NCBI GenBank assembly: GCA_030544225.1
Contig: CM060495.1
Coordinates: 2,294,001-2,358,000 of the forward strand
Reading direction: 5' to 3'
Length of the DNA stretch: 64,000 nucleotides
Source of the DNA: Skeletonema marinoi
Taxonomy: Eukaryota; Bacillariophyta; Thalassiosirophyceae; Thalassiosirales; Thalassiosiraceae
Shown: positions 1-10,393 of the stretch, in pieces
How the letters are laid out: every line of letters starts with the position of its first letter
How positions within the stretch are numbered: the first letter of the stretch is position 1
The notes under the pieces: model-generated
What the model was told of the DNA's origin: nothing
What the model saw: only the letters and a program-made list of their open reading frames with translations
Databases searched by the model: none
Made by a program: the position numbers and the translations under genes

Positions 1-83
1 GTTTGTTTTTGTTGTCATGAATGTTTGGATTAGTTCATGATATGCCCTTTCGTTATATATTTGTACTGTGTCGGCACTGGCAG

Positions 84-256
84 GAGAGGGGAATGTTTCG
101 AATAGTTCTCTAGCTGTCAATTTGGATAATATCCCGTCATACTCTGATGTCAACGCTGCTGGAAGTAAACCAGCGATATCCCAAATCTTATCCCAAGAAT
201 TTTGTGGTTTAATGTGGACTTCATCGCCACTTAGATTGGAGTGTAGGAAGAAATGA
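84..256 (+). CDS. possible last exon of an upstream gene
   Basis: A short open frame runs to a stop at 254-256 and follows an AG at 82-83 that could be a splice acceptor. The encoded stretch is Ser/Asn-rich and has no motif I recognise. It could be the 3' exon of a gene that begins left of the window, or a chance frame. Confidence 0.2.
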
Positions 257-829
257 GGAGCACGAATCTCTCCTATCCATGATCCTACCAATAATGGAAT
301 AAACAACAACACTAATGAGTAGGTGTAGTGCGCTTTCGTCCATTGCCGGCGGCTGCAGCTGCACATACTCATCTCTCTCACCAAGAAAAGCTCTCCGCTA
401 GTACTTCGTGGTGTTACTACTCTCCCTCCCCCCTGGTCTTCGCTTCATTGTGGATTGCTGACTGACCTCTACGCTACAATACTGCTACAATAGCACGATA
501 TTGTACCTTTTTTAGCGGAGGCGGGCGGAGGCAAAGACAAAAAAGGCAACGGCCAAAAACTGTGAGGGTTTGCGTTCTCCGCTCGCTCCCCCTGCCCTGC
601 CTCGATCGAGACTTAAATTAAACAGTAAGATAAATCGATTCACGGACGGACAGATATCTTTGGTAGTTCGTTGCAGTTGGTGGGTCACAGTTCGCTAAAC
701 CTGGCAACCTATCGCCTCCATAATACCCAAGCACGAGAGCAGCTGGTGCTGACCAGTCGCTCGACCCGCCCTACGACAACCTACCTACTTCATAACGGCT
801 CTGTTCTCAGTTCTTATTATTTATCGAAG
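257..829. other. intergenic, upstream of the first zinc-finger gene
   Basis: No gene is supported here. The stretch has C/T-rich runs near 410-440 and is presumably the promoter and 5' UTR of the gene starting at 830. The reading frame is open upstream of 830 but has no ATG there. Confidence 0.4.
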
Positions 830-2180
830 ATGAGCGAGGAGGAAGACTTGGCTGTGCTCATTTACAAGTCTAGTAAGACGGCGAAAGCCAGGGCGGCGGC
901 GGCTGCTGCTGCGGCGGAAGAGAAGGGACAGATGAATGCTTCGTCTACGGGACGGCGAACTTCAACTCGAAAGAGATCGTCTAATAATCAAGAAGATGAA
1001 GCATCGATGGACCGCCCTAGAAAGAAGAGGGCTGTAATTGAATTTAGGGAACAAAAAGTCGGAGAGAAATCTATATGTTCTGCTGATCATTGCACAAATT
1101 TTTCCATGACAGGAGGAGTACGCATCAAGCACGGGGCAAAGAAGAAGAAACGATGCTGCAAAAGTGAAGGATGCACTAACCAAGTTATCAATGGAGGAGT
1201 GTGCAGGAGGCACGGTGCAGAACTCAAATTATGCAGCAGTGAAGGATGCACAAAAATTTCCATCCAAGGAGGAGTGTGTATTAGGCATGGAGCAAGGAGG
1301 AAGACTTGCAGCAGCGAAGGATGCACAAATATTGTCATCATCAGAGGAGTGTGCAGGAGGCATGGAGCAAAGAGGCAACGATGCAGCAGTGAAGGATGTA
1401 CCAATCAAGTTGTCCAAGGAGGGGTGTGCAGGAGGCACGGGGCAGAACTCAAATTATGCAGCAGTGAAGGATGCACAAAAATTTCCATCAATGGAGGAGT
1501 GTGCATGGAGCATGGAGCAATTCGAATGAGGAAGACCTGCAGCAGCGAAGGATGCACGAATATTGTCATCAATGGAGGAGTGTGTATTAGGCACGGAGCA
1601 AAGAAGAAGACTTGCAGCAGTAAAGGTTGCACGAATCAATCTCAGAAAGGAGGAGTATGTAGAAGGCATTGGGCAGAAAGGATACGAGTATAGCAAGGAT
1701 GTGCTACATCTGTCCTCTCTCATGCGGCGGGGGGGACTCATCATATCTAACATTATTTCTTCGATAATTTGAATCACATCAGGCCAGGAATCGGCTGTGA
1801 AAGCAAGCAGTACCCTTCCTCTTCGATCAATTACAATGAAGATTTCTCTCGTTCGATTCTTCCTCCTCTACCTAGACCTAGACCTAGCTGCCATGACTAA
1901 TTGACCTCAACTCGCTCCTCATTAATATTTAAGAGCTAGCTTTAATGATGCATGACTGTGCCGAACAAAGATTTGTGTGTATAAGCAAGATTACCATGAT
2001 ACTTTCAGAGAGGCTGCACACAATTTCTTTCTACACTCTCGTTTCGTAACATCAACCATTTAGGAATCAAAGCTCAAGAACCTCCAGCAGATAAATCCTT
2101 TCCCTCACTTTTCATTGTAACCGTAACCCTCACACGAGTTAGTCCTTGTGATGGCAATGTACATAATGACGTTCTGAGCA
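825..2180. repeat. segmental tandem duplication, copy A
   Basis: The gene at 830 and about 490 bp of its 3' flank recur at 3018-4436. The non-coding flank (about 1690-2180 against 3935-4436) is close to identical, with small indels. The flank is as similar as the coding part, so the copy event looks recent on the gene-family scale. Confidence 0.8.
830..1693 (+). CDS. tandem WRKY19-type zinc-finger protein, copy A
   Basis: Predicted 287-residue basic protein. The N-terminus starts MSEEEDLAVLIYKSSKTAKA and is followed by an Ala run and an Arg/Lys-rich stretch that could be a nuclear signal. From about residue 80 to the end there are eight units of about 23-26 residues with the pattern C-x4-C..GG-x-C-x2-HG, each offering three Cys and a His for zinc. 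This matches the WRKY19-type small zinc finger that is common in diatom proteins; the WRKY DNA-binding domain itself is absent. Unit 1 has a degenerate second half (Arg in place of the third Cys), and the last unit has HW for HG. I chose the ATG at 830 because it begins the block shared with the paralogues at 3023 and 58154. Role is unknown; DNA or protein binding is an inference. Confidence 0.8.
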   Translation: MSEEEDLAVLIYKSSKTAKARAAAAAAAAEEKGQMNASSTGRRTSTRKRSSNNQEDEASMDRPRKKRAVIEFREQKVGEKSICSADHCTNFSMTGGVRIKHGAKKKKRCCKSEGCTNQVINGGVCRRHGAELKLCSSEGCTKISIQGGVCIRHGARRKTCSSEGCTNIVIIRGVCRRHGAKRQRCSSEGCTNQVVQGGVCRRHGAELKLCSSEGCTKISINGGVCMEHGAIRMRKTCSSEGCTNIVINGGVCIRHGAKKKTCSSKGCTNQSQKGGVCRRHWAERIRV

Positions 2181-3022
2181 AGGTAGTTGTAGTTGAGTTG
2201 TAGCTAAGTAGCTGCTCAGTGTATGTAATAGAAAGTTGACGCTCTGCATGCATGAAGCACTTGATGGGAGTGCTTTGTATGGCGGTTGTGACATTTCGAA
2301 GACTCTACGACATGTTGTAGTTGTAGTAGCCACACTTCCATGTCCGTGAGCCACATGACATAGACATAGCTAGTCCGAACCGACTCCAATTGGAAACCAT
2401 AACCTACGGCTAGTATCCTACACTTATGCTACCTACTTCAGTCGGTATGGCAACCGTTAATTACTGGTTGTTAGACTCAAAATCCTTCCGATTCTGAAGT
2501 TGTAACTCTCCTAAAAACACCTCTTAATGATGAAAGAATTGGAATTGGAGACACTGACATACGAGTGGACAAATGAACTTGATCAAGGCTCATTTCAAGC
2601 TATCAGGCACAAAATTATGAGTAGTATGGCCTATAAATTGGTAATTATAACTAAGTACGGGCAATATTCAGCTTCAGCCTGCAGATTCGCATCATTATCA
2701 TAAGTGGCATGGCATTGGATTAGATTGGAAATGAAATCATGATCGTGTCATGCTAACACTGTTAGGTACGCTTACAGTGAATTGTGAATTGTAGACGATC
2801 AAGTTCAGAGCACAGCGACCAAGCTATAAGTACATAAAGCAAGGAGAGAGCAAATGTGCATTTCCTGTCTTTCCGTGTCTAAAGTTTCTCCGGACTCCGA
2901 AAACCTGCGTTTCAAGTTCGCACTGCCTCTCTACGTATTGGGAGAGAGAAAAAAGTCATACCATAGCCGTTTGCTTGGCTAAACACAACGGCTCTCTCTC
3001 TCTCTCTGTTCAAAAATCGAAG
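2181..3022. other. intergenic between the zinc-finger copies
   Basis: About 840 bp without a supported gene. It includes a CT dinucleotide run just before the start codon at 3023, which may be promoter or 5' UTR sequence. The short frames seen on either strand show no recognisable protein. Confidence 0.4.
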
Positions 3023-4436
3023 ATGAGCGAGGAGGACGACTTGGCTGTGCTCATCTACAAGTCTAGCAAGACGGCGAAAGCCAGGGCAGCGGCGGCGGCT
3101 GCTGCCGAAGAGAAGGGGCAGATAAATGCTTCGTCTACGGGACGGCGAACTTCAACTCGAAAGAGATCTTCTGCTGATCAAGACGATGAAGCATCGATGG
3201 ATCGCCCCGGCAAGAAGACGGCCAAGCAGGGGGCAACGAAGAAGAAACTATGCAGCAGTGAAGGATGCACGAAACAAGTTGTCAATGGAGGAGTGTGCAG
3301 GAGGCACGGTGCAAAGCTCAAATTATGTAGCAATGAAGGATGCCCAAATTTAGCTCAGAAAGGAGGAATGTGCATTAGGCATGGAGCAAAGAAGGTGACT
3401 TGCAGCAGTGAAGGATGCACGAATCAAGTTCGAAATGGAGGAGTGTGTATTAGACATGGGGCAAAGGTTAAACGATGCAACAATGAAGGATGCACTAATT
3501 ATATTGTCCAAGGAGGGGTGTGTAGGAGACACGGTGCAAAGCTCAAACTATGCAGCAATGAAGGATGTCCAAATATTGACATCAAAGGAGGAGTGTGTAA
3601 AAGGCATGGAGCAACGAGGAAGACTTGCAGCAGCGAAGGATGCACTAATTATGTTGTCAATGGAGGAGTGTGCAGGAGGCACGGTGCAAAGCTCAAATTA
3701 TGCAGCAGTGAAGGATGCACAAAAATTTCCATCAATGGAGGAGTGTGCATGGAGCATGGAGCAGTTCGAATGAGGAAGACCTGCAGCAGCGAAGGATGCA
3801 CAAATATTGCCATCAATGGAGGAGTGTGCATTAGGCACGGAGCAAAGAAGAAAACTTGCAGCAGTAAAGGTTGCACGAATCAATCTCAGAAAGGAGGAGT
3901 ATGTAAAAGGCATTGGGCAGAAAGAATACGAGTATAGCAAGGAAGTATGTGCTACACCTGACCTCTCTCATGCGGCGGGGAGTCGTCATATCTAATATTA
4001 TTTCTTCGATAATTTGAATCACATCAGGCCAGGAATCGGCTGTGAAAGCAAGCAGTACCCTTCCTCTTCAATCAATTACAATGAAGATTTCTCTCGTTCG
4101 ATTCTTCCTCCTCTACTTATAGACCTAGACCTAGCTGCCATGACTAATTGACCTCAACTCGCTCCTCATTAATATTTAAGAGCTAGCTTTAATGATGCAT
4201 GACTGTGCCGAACAAAGATTTGTGTGTATAAGCAAGATTACCATGATACTTTCAGAGAGGCTGCACACAATTTCTTTCTACACTCTCGTTTCGTAACATC
4301 AACCATTTAGGAATCAAAGCTCAAGAACCTCCAGCAGATAAATCCTTTCCCTCACTTTTCATTGTAACTGTAACCCTCAAGACCTTTCTCGAGTTAGTCC
4401 TTGTGATGGCAATAGTACATAATGACGTTCTGGGCA
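3018..4436. repeat. segmental tandem duplication, copy B
   Basis: Second copy of the segment at 825-2180, in direct orientation about 2.2 kb downstream. The extra length comes mainly from the additional zinc-finger unit. Confidence 0.8.
3023..3937 (+). CDS. tandem WRKY19-type zinc-finger protein, copy B
   Basis: Predicted 304-residue paralogue of the gene at 830, with the same N-terminal MSEEDDLAVLIYKSSKTAKA block, Ala run and basic stretch. It then has nine zinc-finger-like units of the C-x4-C..GG-x-C-x2-HG type against eight in copy A. The last three units are almost identical between the copies, while the units before them differ in number and order. That pattern suggests internal gain or loss of whole units after the segmental duplication. 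The reading frame is intact. Function is not known; nuclear nucleic-acid or protein binding is inferred from the zinc-finger pattern and basic N-terminus. Confidence 0.8.
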   Translation: MSEEDDLAVLIYKSSKTAKARAAAAAAAEEKGQINASSTGRRTSTRKRSSADQDDEASMDRPGKKTAKQGATKKKLCSSEGCTKQVVNGGVCRRHGAKLKLCSNEGCPNLAQKGGMCIRHGAKKVTCSSEGCTNQVRNGGVCIRHGAKVKRCNNEGCTNYIVQGGVCRRHGAKLKLCSNEGCPNIDIKGGVCKRHGATRKTCSSEGCTNYVVNGGVCRRHGAKLKLCSSEGCTKISINGGVCMEHGAVRMRKTCSSEGCTNIAINGGVCIRHGAKKKTCSSKGCTNQSQKGGVCKRHWAERIRV

Positions 4437-4863
4437 ACTCTTGCTTGGACAAGCATCCAACAAAATATATTGTTCAATGAAGTAGGACCGATTCGGTCTT
4501 GTCAAACAGGACAGGACGAAACCAATTTGTGTTGTTTTTGTGCAAATCTGTCGACTGACAAGAGCTCTCCGCACCTGCATATGATCTATCAAAGGAGTGC
4601 GATCGGGAAAGGAACATAGTCGACCCAGATAGAGATTTCGCCGCCGGGGAGGCTACAGACGATCTCAAGGATTATTCTCTGACAGAACATCTACTTCTCC
4701 AGCTCCAGGCTCCAATGTGACTCGCGTTTTTTGGCGCCTTCCTGGCTCCATCTCCATCTCTCCCAACCACCTCCATCACTCCACTTCCATATTGCTGGCT
4801 AGTGATTGGGCACTACTTACCCAACCTTGGCTCTGAACTATTTCACAATTTCGTAGTATCACC
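4437..4863. other. intergenic, upstream of the 792-residue gene
   Basis: No gene is supported. A C/T-rich stretch at about 4735-4790 (repeated CTCCATC) precedes the start codon at 4864 and is a candidate 5' UTR or promoter element. Confidence 0.35.
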
Positions 4864-7242
4864 ATGGAAGACGAGCAACAGCTGGCATCACTTGTATTGC
4901 TACTCAGATTATCAACTGCTGCCTCTTCACAAAATACCAATGATGATCCCGACAAAGTCACATCATCATCATCCAAAGTATCTTCCGCTGAAGGTAATTC
5001 CACGCCGCCACCGTCACCACTGCAGAAGGCATTAGAAGAGAATGATTGCAATCTATTACTCTTCATTGGCCGGCTGGTCAATGCCTACAATAACGCTGTG
5101 ACGTCTGATAATAATTCTAAAGATAGTACGAAAATACCCACAACATTTGCCCTTCTTCGGCTTGCCATCCATGTGATCTTTTTGCGCTACACCGAGGAGA
5201 CGGCTGGGATCAATTATCACACCAACAACAACAACAATCGAGTGGTGGAATGTGAGCAACATTTATTGCACAAATTACTTCCTGCAACATTGCATGCACG
5301 TGCCTCTCTCGAGATAGAAGAAGTGGATGTTGAAATTGCATGGGTTATGAGAGGCCTAGTACTGAGACATACTCAACAACAAGGTTCGGTGATATTAGAT
5401 CGCAAGCAAATGAAGAAGAAATCTCTAGGTGGTGATGAATTATTGTGGGTGAATTTCATGGAGACATTGGTAAATCGTCGGATGTTGTGTAGAGGGGAGG
5501 GGGCTTCGTTTTCGCCATTGCAGAATGCAACAACAGCAAGTGCTACTGCTGATAATGATGACGATGACGAGGCGAAATTGATGGTTCAAACTATTCATTC
5601 GATTCTTGATGGAGGAATCCGATCAACACCTTCAGGTGATACACCAAATAGCAATAGTGAGATCCAGAACAGCGATAATAATGGCACTGATTGGAACTTG
5701 GAATTTGACAAAACGCTTGTTGGCTGTATACAATCGTTTCTACAGTATGCTACTGCTGTTGCTGTTGGGGACATCTTCCGATTGAAAGGGGGCACTGTTT
5801 TTGGAATGATCCAATTTTCACAACAAAGCGATGCTCAGTCGGTAAATGTATATGTGCTGGTGCTTCAATACCTACAACTATGCATGCAGTCATCAGACAA
5901 TTCAGTGTCATCATTTAAGAATTGCTTCATGGCGCAAGAAGTCGGTGTAAATGGCAACCAAAGCGAAGAGGCCGTAACCGCTTCAATCCGGTCATTTGTA
6001 TTCTACGGAATGGTGGTGCTTGGGAATACTGTTGCATCGTCTTTATCAAATAATCAACGAGAGTCCAACGCTCAAGAGGCAGCACTTTCAACAAACAGCG
6101 ATATATCTCTGAAGGGATTGCGTGGGGAGATTTACACACTCACTATGGACTTATGGCGCTCATTCGCTCCTGATTGGTTGTTCTACGATTCTAATACACG
6201 ATCATCTTCTGTATTGAACAATGAGTTCTGGTGGTTCCGTTCAAAGAACACGGAAAGTCAGCTTGGTTTGACATGGCCATTATGTACTTTGGTTCAACTT
6301 GCTGCTGGAGATTTACGACTAAATTTAGGCCGGTGGGTCACAATAGTTGAAGACGGCAATGTATCTTCTGAGGACAATGGATTTGTTTGCTCTGAAATCG
6401 AATCATGTGCAACTGTAATCTTGGAAACTGTCCAATTAATGACGAGTCTGGCAGATGATGGCGAAGGAGTAATCGCATCTGGAGTGTGGGTACCGGAGGC
6501 TCTTTTGCACATCCGTAAATCGTTGGAGGATGCTTTGAATTCTTCTGTTCAATATTTGAATTCTTTCTCTTGTGGTGGTCAGGATGAGACTCCAATTTCG
6601 GTATCTGATCAGGCAAACAATGTGGGGAGGATCTGTTGTGTGCTTGTTGGAACGATTGCCTCAGAGTTGGAGGTTGAAGACTTACTTATCAGCCCCAGCA
6701 TTGATGAACGAAATATGGAATTGACAAAAGAAGCGGAGGCGTCTTGTTTTGCAACTGCTCTTTCTGCTGGTATGTTATTGTGTAATGCTATGTGTGAAAA
6801 GAATGTCACACACGCAGAGCGATTGGAAACAAGTGAGCCATTATGCTGTTTGCTACCATGTATCATGTCCGTGGTGGCGTGCTCAAATACAAATGAAAGT
6901 GTTCAAACTGCGGTATCATCCTTGGATCGCCCTCTTGTGTACGTGATGTCTCGATTTCTCCATCGGGCAGGAGAACGCTGGAAGCATTTGGATAGACGGT
7001 CCCAAATTGATGAAGAGTTTACAATTCTATCAATCACTGGATTGTGTTTACTTATAATTGAAGAAATGGTTACATCTTCGGCATCAAGAGCGGGTTATCA
7101 AGAGTTGAAATCACCTTTGATTGTGTGGAAAGAAGCTTTATTGGAAGTAGAAGATGAAGTGGAAGATACGCTGAAAGAACACGTTGACACGACTCTTCAG
7201 CAAGTCGGTAAATGTCTGATAGTTCTGAAGACGTATCAATGA
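4864..7242 (+). CDS. large helical protein of unknown function
   Basis: Single-exon frame of 792 residues with ATG in ACCATGG context. After a Ser/Thr/Asp-rich stretch (about residues 20-60) it becomes a Leu-rich, largely alpha-helical sequence to the end, interrupted by acidic and Asn/Asp-rich loops near residues 118-125 and 220-260. No signal peptide or clear membrane span is seen. The spacing of helices is compatible with an ARM/HEAT-like solenoid, but I cannot identify a family. Codon use and frame length argue that it is real. It is followed by 414 bp with no gene and then the convergent KH-like gene. Confidence 0.75.
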   Translation: MEDEQQLASLVLLLRLSTAASSQNTNDDPDKVTSSSSKVSSAEGNSTPPPSPLQKALEENDCNLLLFIGRLVNAYNNAVTSDNNSKDSTKIPTTFALLRLAIHVIFLRYTEETAGINYHTNNNNNRVVECEQHLLHKLLPATLHARASLEIEEVDVEIAWVMRGLVLRHTQQQGSVILDRKQMKKKSLGGDELLWVNFMETLVNRRMLCRGEGASFSPLQNATTASATADNDDDDEAKLMVQTIHSILDGGIRSTPSGDTPNSNSEIQNSDNNGTDWNLEFDKTLVGCIQSFLQYATAVAVGDIFRLKGGTVFGMIQFSQQSDAQSVNVYVLVLQYLQLCMQSSDNSVSSFKNCFMAQEVGVNGNQSEEAVTASIRSFVFYGMVVLGNTVASSLSNNQRESNAQEAALSTNSDISLKGLRGEIYTLTMDLWRSFAPDWLFYDSNTRSSSVLNNEFWWFRSKNTESQLGLTWPLCTLVQLAAGDLRLNLGRWVTIVEDGNVSSEDNGFVCSEIESCATVILETVQLMTSLADDGEGVIASGVWVPEALLHIRKSLEDALNSSVQYLNSFSCGGQDETPISVSDQANNVGRICCVLVGTIASELEVEDLLISPSIDERNMELTKEAEASCFATALSAGMLLCNAMCEKNVTHAERLETSEPLCCLLPCIMSVVACSNTNESVQTAVSSLDRPLVYVMSRFLHRAGERWKHLDRRSQIDEEFTILSITGLCLLIIEEMVTSSASRAGYQELKSPLIVWKEALLEVEDEVEDTLKEHVDTTLQQVGKCLIVLKTYQ

Positions 7243-7656
7243 TTAGCAGCTACTTCAAGTTTTGTGATATGATTGTCTTTTGCTAACATAACTCTAACGT
7301 CTATTAAGTACTCCTTGCTGATGGCTCTTCGTAATGGCTCCATCGCCATCTTTCTCAAGGATATCAGCTGATGAACAAGAAGTAGACTGTGGTGCAGCTG
7401 CGACGTGTCGCTCAAGAAGAGATGGAATGACTTACATGAGTAGACAGGTTCGATCTCCACTGAACTTGTATTTCTAGTTCGCCTTCATCGGCGTAAACAT
7501 TGATAGGAAATGATGTCATACTTTGGATGTTATCAACGTTATATTATGTAATCCTAAAGGGCGAGCCAATACGGGCAAGAAAGATGCAATTGCGACAGAG
7601 AAGAGGAAGATAGTTGTAAGCTAAGCTAACAAAGCTAAAAGAAGCGTGTCTTTGTC
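7243..7656. other. convergent intergenic gap
   Basis: Lies between the 3' ends of the genes at 4864-7242 (+) and 7657-9135 (-). Nothing is recognised in it; it presumably holds both 3' UTRs. Confidence 0.5.
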
Positions 7657-9135
7657 TTAGTGACTCCTGATAGCATCCTCGACAATATCAACTGCTCGGT
7701 CTACACCTTCATAAGTCTTTCCGCACACAAGCACGTAAGGTTCACAAAGGCTTGTTGGAATCTGGAACTCTGTTGCTACAACTCTGATGTAGGCACCGGC
7801 GGCTTGGATTCTTTGCAGAGTTTGTTTGGACAATAGATACGCTGCGTGAACTGTTTTCCCTTCTTTTGTGACTTTGTATGGGAGTTCAACGACACTCATG
7901 AAGAATTCCTTACCACTACCACGGTCTTGGGGAGGAAAAAAGGGGTTGATTTCTTTCACGGCATTGCTGGTTGATTGGCTAGGACGATGAACCCCCCAAC
8001 AGCTGTGGGCTACCTCGTACAAAAGTCTACCCCTCGAGCCGTCATTGCCTACAAATTGGAGAAGAAGACTCTGGATCATTTGACGCGCTACAGTCAGGTC
8101 CTCAAGTGCTGTTGGTGTATTCATTGCCTCGACGTGGATTGTCATTGGGACGGATGACATCACTTTTTCGCCGAGGATGACCTTGATATAAACCCTGCAC
8201 CGCGAGTTGTATTCGATGCGTTTCGTATTACACCCATTCGCCCCAATGAGATGGAAGAATAGATCGCGTTGGGATTGAAGATCCTTTTGAAGCCAAAGTG
8301 GCACTGCAATCTCCATACGATTCGCGTGTGCTTTCCGTGAGGTGCCAATCTCATACTCGCTCAAATACCTCGGCTTCTTTTTTCGAGATAAAGACAAGGA
8401 ATCATCTGCAGACGCGTTGCTGTTGGTATTGGTACTATCGAATGAACCGGTAGCTGAAAGACTAACATTGGTAGCTCCTGGTGCATTCGCGCCAGCATTG
8501 CATGTGATTGAGGATGGAACAAAGCTTGCAGCTTCCATCGGCATTCCCTCTTCGTCAACATGATTGTTACCACATTTATGCACACTCGCCATCATTGAAT
8601 TGTTTGCTGTTTTTGATGAATTCTGCTGAGATGACGATGCATCCGCATTGTCATTCTTCACACCAAATGCAGCACTACTATTCGAGCGATACACCACCCT
8701 CTTTTCTTCAATCCCACCTTCATATCTGAATGTTGATGCTCCATCTAGAAAAATCATTGCAGTGTAGACGAACGTGTTTGGATCGGTAGTTGATGGGGTA
8801 AACAGTACAATCTCCCCTTCCAAAGGATCTGCATCGACATCGACATTGTTGGGCAGAATAGTGACGGGACACGTCGCACCAAAGCCAAGCTCGCCATCTT
8901 CCACTTCCTCGGTGATGCTACTACTCTTGTCGACATTTGTGACTTCATAGAAGAGTTTACCACCTCGCAAGAGTGCTCCTTTTATCACTCCGCGCTTCAG
9001 AAAAAATGACGATGTCGACGCCGACGCTTCTTTTACCCCTACATCGCCTAAGTTGTACCAGACTGGACATCCAACTGGAAATTTGAGCTGTGCACATTGC
9101 TCGACGTTGAATCTCATCGTTGCCATTGTCGACAT
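7657..9135 (-). CDS. KH-domain-like protein
   Basis: Single-exon frame of 492 residues. The N-terminal third (about 10-140) resembles a barrel-like module with alternating strands (FPVGCPVWYNLG..KRGVIKGA..LFYEV). The middle (about 150-255) is Ser/Asn-rich and low in complexity. From about residue 270 there is PLWLQKDLQSQRDLFFHLIGANGCNTKRI, summarised here by its key part HLIGANGCNTKRIE. It matches the I-G-x-x-G-x-x-x-K-x-I loop of KH RNA-binding domains. A second, weaker KH-like segment may occupy the C-terminus (about 400-490). An RNA-binding role is inferred from the loop only. The first of three clustered in-frame ATGs was used as the start. Confidence 0.7.
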   Translation of the reverse strand: MSTMATMRFNVEQCAQLKFPVGCPVWYNLGDVGVKEASASTSSFFLKRGVIKGALLRGGKLFYEVTNVDKSSSITEEVEDGELGFGATCPVTILPNNVDVDADPLEGEIVLFTPSTTDPNTFVYTAMIFLDGASTFRYEGGIEEKRVVYRSNSSAAFGVKNDNADASSSQQNSSKTANNSMMASVHKCGNNHVDEEGMPMEAASFVPSSITCNAGANAPGATNVSLSATGSFDSTNTNSNASADDSLSLSRKKKPRYLSEYEIGTSRKAHANRMEIAVPLWLQKDLQSQRDLFFHLIGANGCNTKRIEYNSRCRVYIKVILGEKVMSSVPMTIHVEAMNTPTALEDLTVARQMIQSLLLQFVGNDGSRGRLLYEVAHSCWGVHRPSQSTSNAVKEINPFFPPQDRGSGKEFFMSVVELPYKVTKEGKTVHAAYLLSKQTLQRIQAAGAYIRVVATEFQIPTSLCEPYVLVCGKTYEGVDRAVDIVEDAIRSH

Positions 9136-9661
9136 TGGGGATGGGGTTGCTGTTGTACAGGTTAGAGGTGCAAGAACAGCTCAAGGAAAATAACTCGCGC
9201 GATGTTCCAACACTTTGTGACGCATACTTGCTACCTTACTTACTTTAATGACAGCACAGTATGGCGCCATACAGCCTGCTCAGATGGGACTCCTCAATAA
9301 AAGCGCTTACTTGTTACTACTTGCCCGCCCGTAGAATCGTATGGAATTCCTACATAGAACCAGCCTCCCGTATCACCATCACCCAACTTTTTAAGGTGAG
9401 GACCATGACGGCCTTTTGGTGCTATGGCAGCGGAAATGGAAATAGTTTTCGGCCCTACCGTGTTGCTTATTGAGTAGCGAACTCACAGCGGAGACTTTCT
9501 CCGTTGGATTGCTGCCAATTGAGCGAATAGAACTCACGATCTCGGGCAGTTTCCATCGACGACCATTATCGCCTCAAACAAATCCCGAATAGTCAACTAA
9601 CACCTCCTCTTTTTCTCTTCATCCTTGCAAAATTGCAAACATCAGTAATAAACTATTCAAA
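9136..9661. other. divergent promoter region, KH-like gene and RPP1
   Basis: About 525 bp separate two divergently transcribed genes. No gene is seen in it. It must contain the promoter of the ribosomal P1 gene, but I recognise no specific element. Confidence 0.4.
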
Positions 9662-10230
9662 ATGGTTGTTTCATCCCTCGAAGGTCTCTCTGACGCTCAA
9701 AAGCAAGAGCTTGTCGCATCTCTTTCCGCCATCGTGGTCGGATCCGCTGGTGCCGATGTTTCCGCCGACTCCTTGTCAGCGGTTGCTACTGCTAGTGGAA
9801 ATAGCCTAAGTGGCGCTTGGGCCAGTGTCTTTGCCACTGCTGTGTCAAAGGTGCGTGATTTGTTGTATTTTGGTCTGGTAGAAAGAAATGAATTATGTTA
9901 TTCATTATTATTATTTAACTTTTTGCTAACTTTACCCAAATCTCTCCATCAACCATTTTAGGCCGATTCAATTGATAAATATTGCTTAGCACCAGGAGGT
10001 GGTGGAGGCGGAGGAGGAGGAGGCGGCGGAGGAGCTGCTGCCGCTGAGGAAGCCGCCCCTGAAGCAGAAGAAGAAGTTGAGGAGGCTCCCCCAGCTGTTG
10101 ATATGTTCGGCGGTAAGTACACACATCAACTTTTCTCTAATTGAATGTTGCCATTTATGTTTCATTGTCATCTGATCTCATTCATTTTCCATTTATTCTT
10201 ACTTTAGGCGGAGACGGCGGAGACTATTAA
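9662..10230 (+). CDS. RPLP1: 60S acidic ribosomal protein P1
   Basis: Three exons by splice sites and frame: 9662-9850, 9962-10112 and 10208-10230, giving 120 residues. The N-terminal helical domain (about 1-75, including NSLSGAWASVFATAVSK) has the P1-type Trp, and is followed by a long Gly hinge (about 75-88), an Ala/Glu-rich segment and an acidic tail. P1 is part of the lateral stalk of the large ribosomal subunit and recruits translation GTPases. The C-terminus ends VDMFGGGDGGDY instead of the usual eukaryotic DDDMGFGLFD, so the classic stalk peptide is altered. The gene is convergent with RAD52, whose stop is 164 bp away. Confidence 0.85.
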
Positions 10231-10393
10231 ACAATATCCAGTCAAAATAAAGGAATATGTAAATGCTTATAATTTAGTATCAATGCGAGACCTACTACTG
10301 GAAATCTAATTTCAAATATTGCTCCATTGATGCCCAAATATCTTTACAACATGAAATACAAAGAGAACAACACAAAAAGCAACCCTCTTTTGA

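Noticed and set aside
962-1777. Several open frames antisense to the zinc-finger genes (also 3350-3940)
   Set aside because: They arise because the repeat units have no stop in several frames. Their content mirrors the repeats and they lack independent start context.
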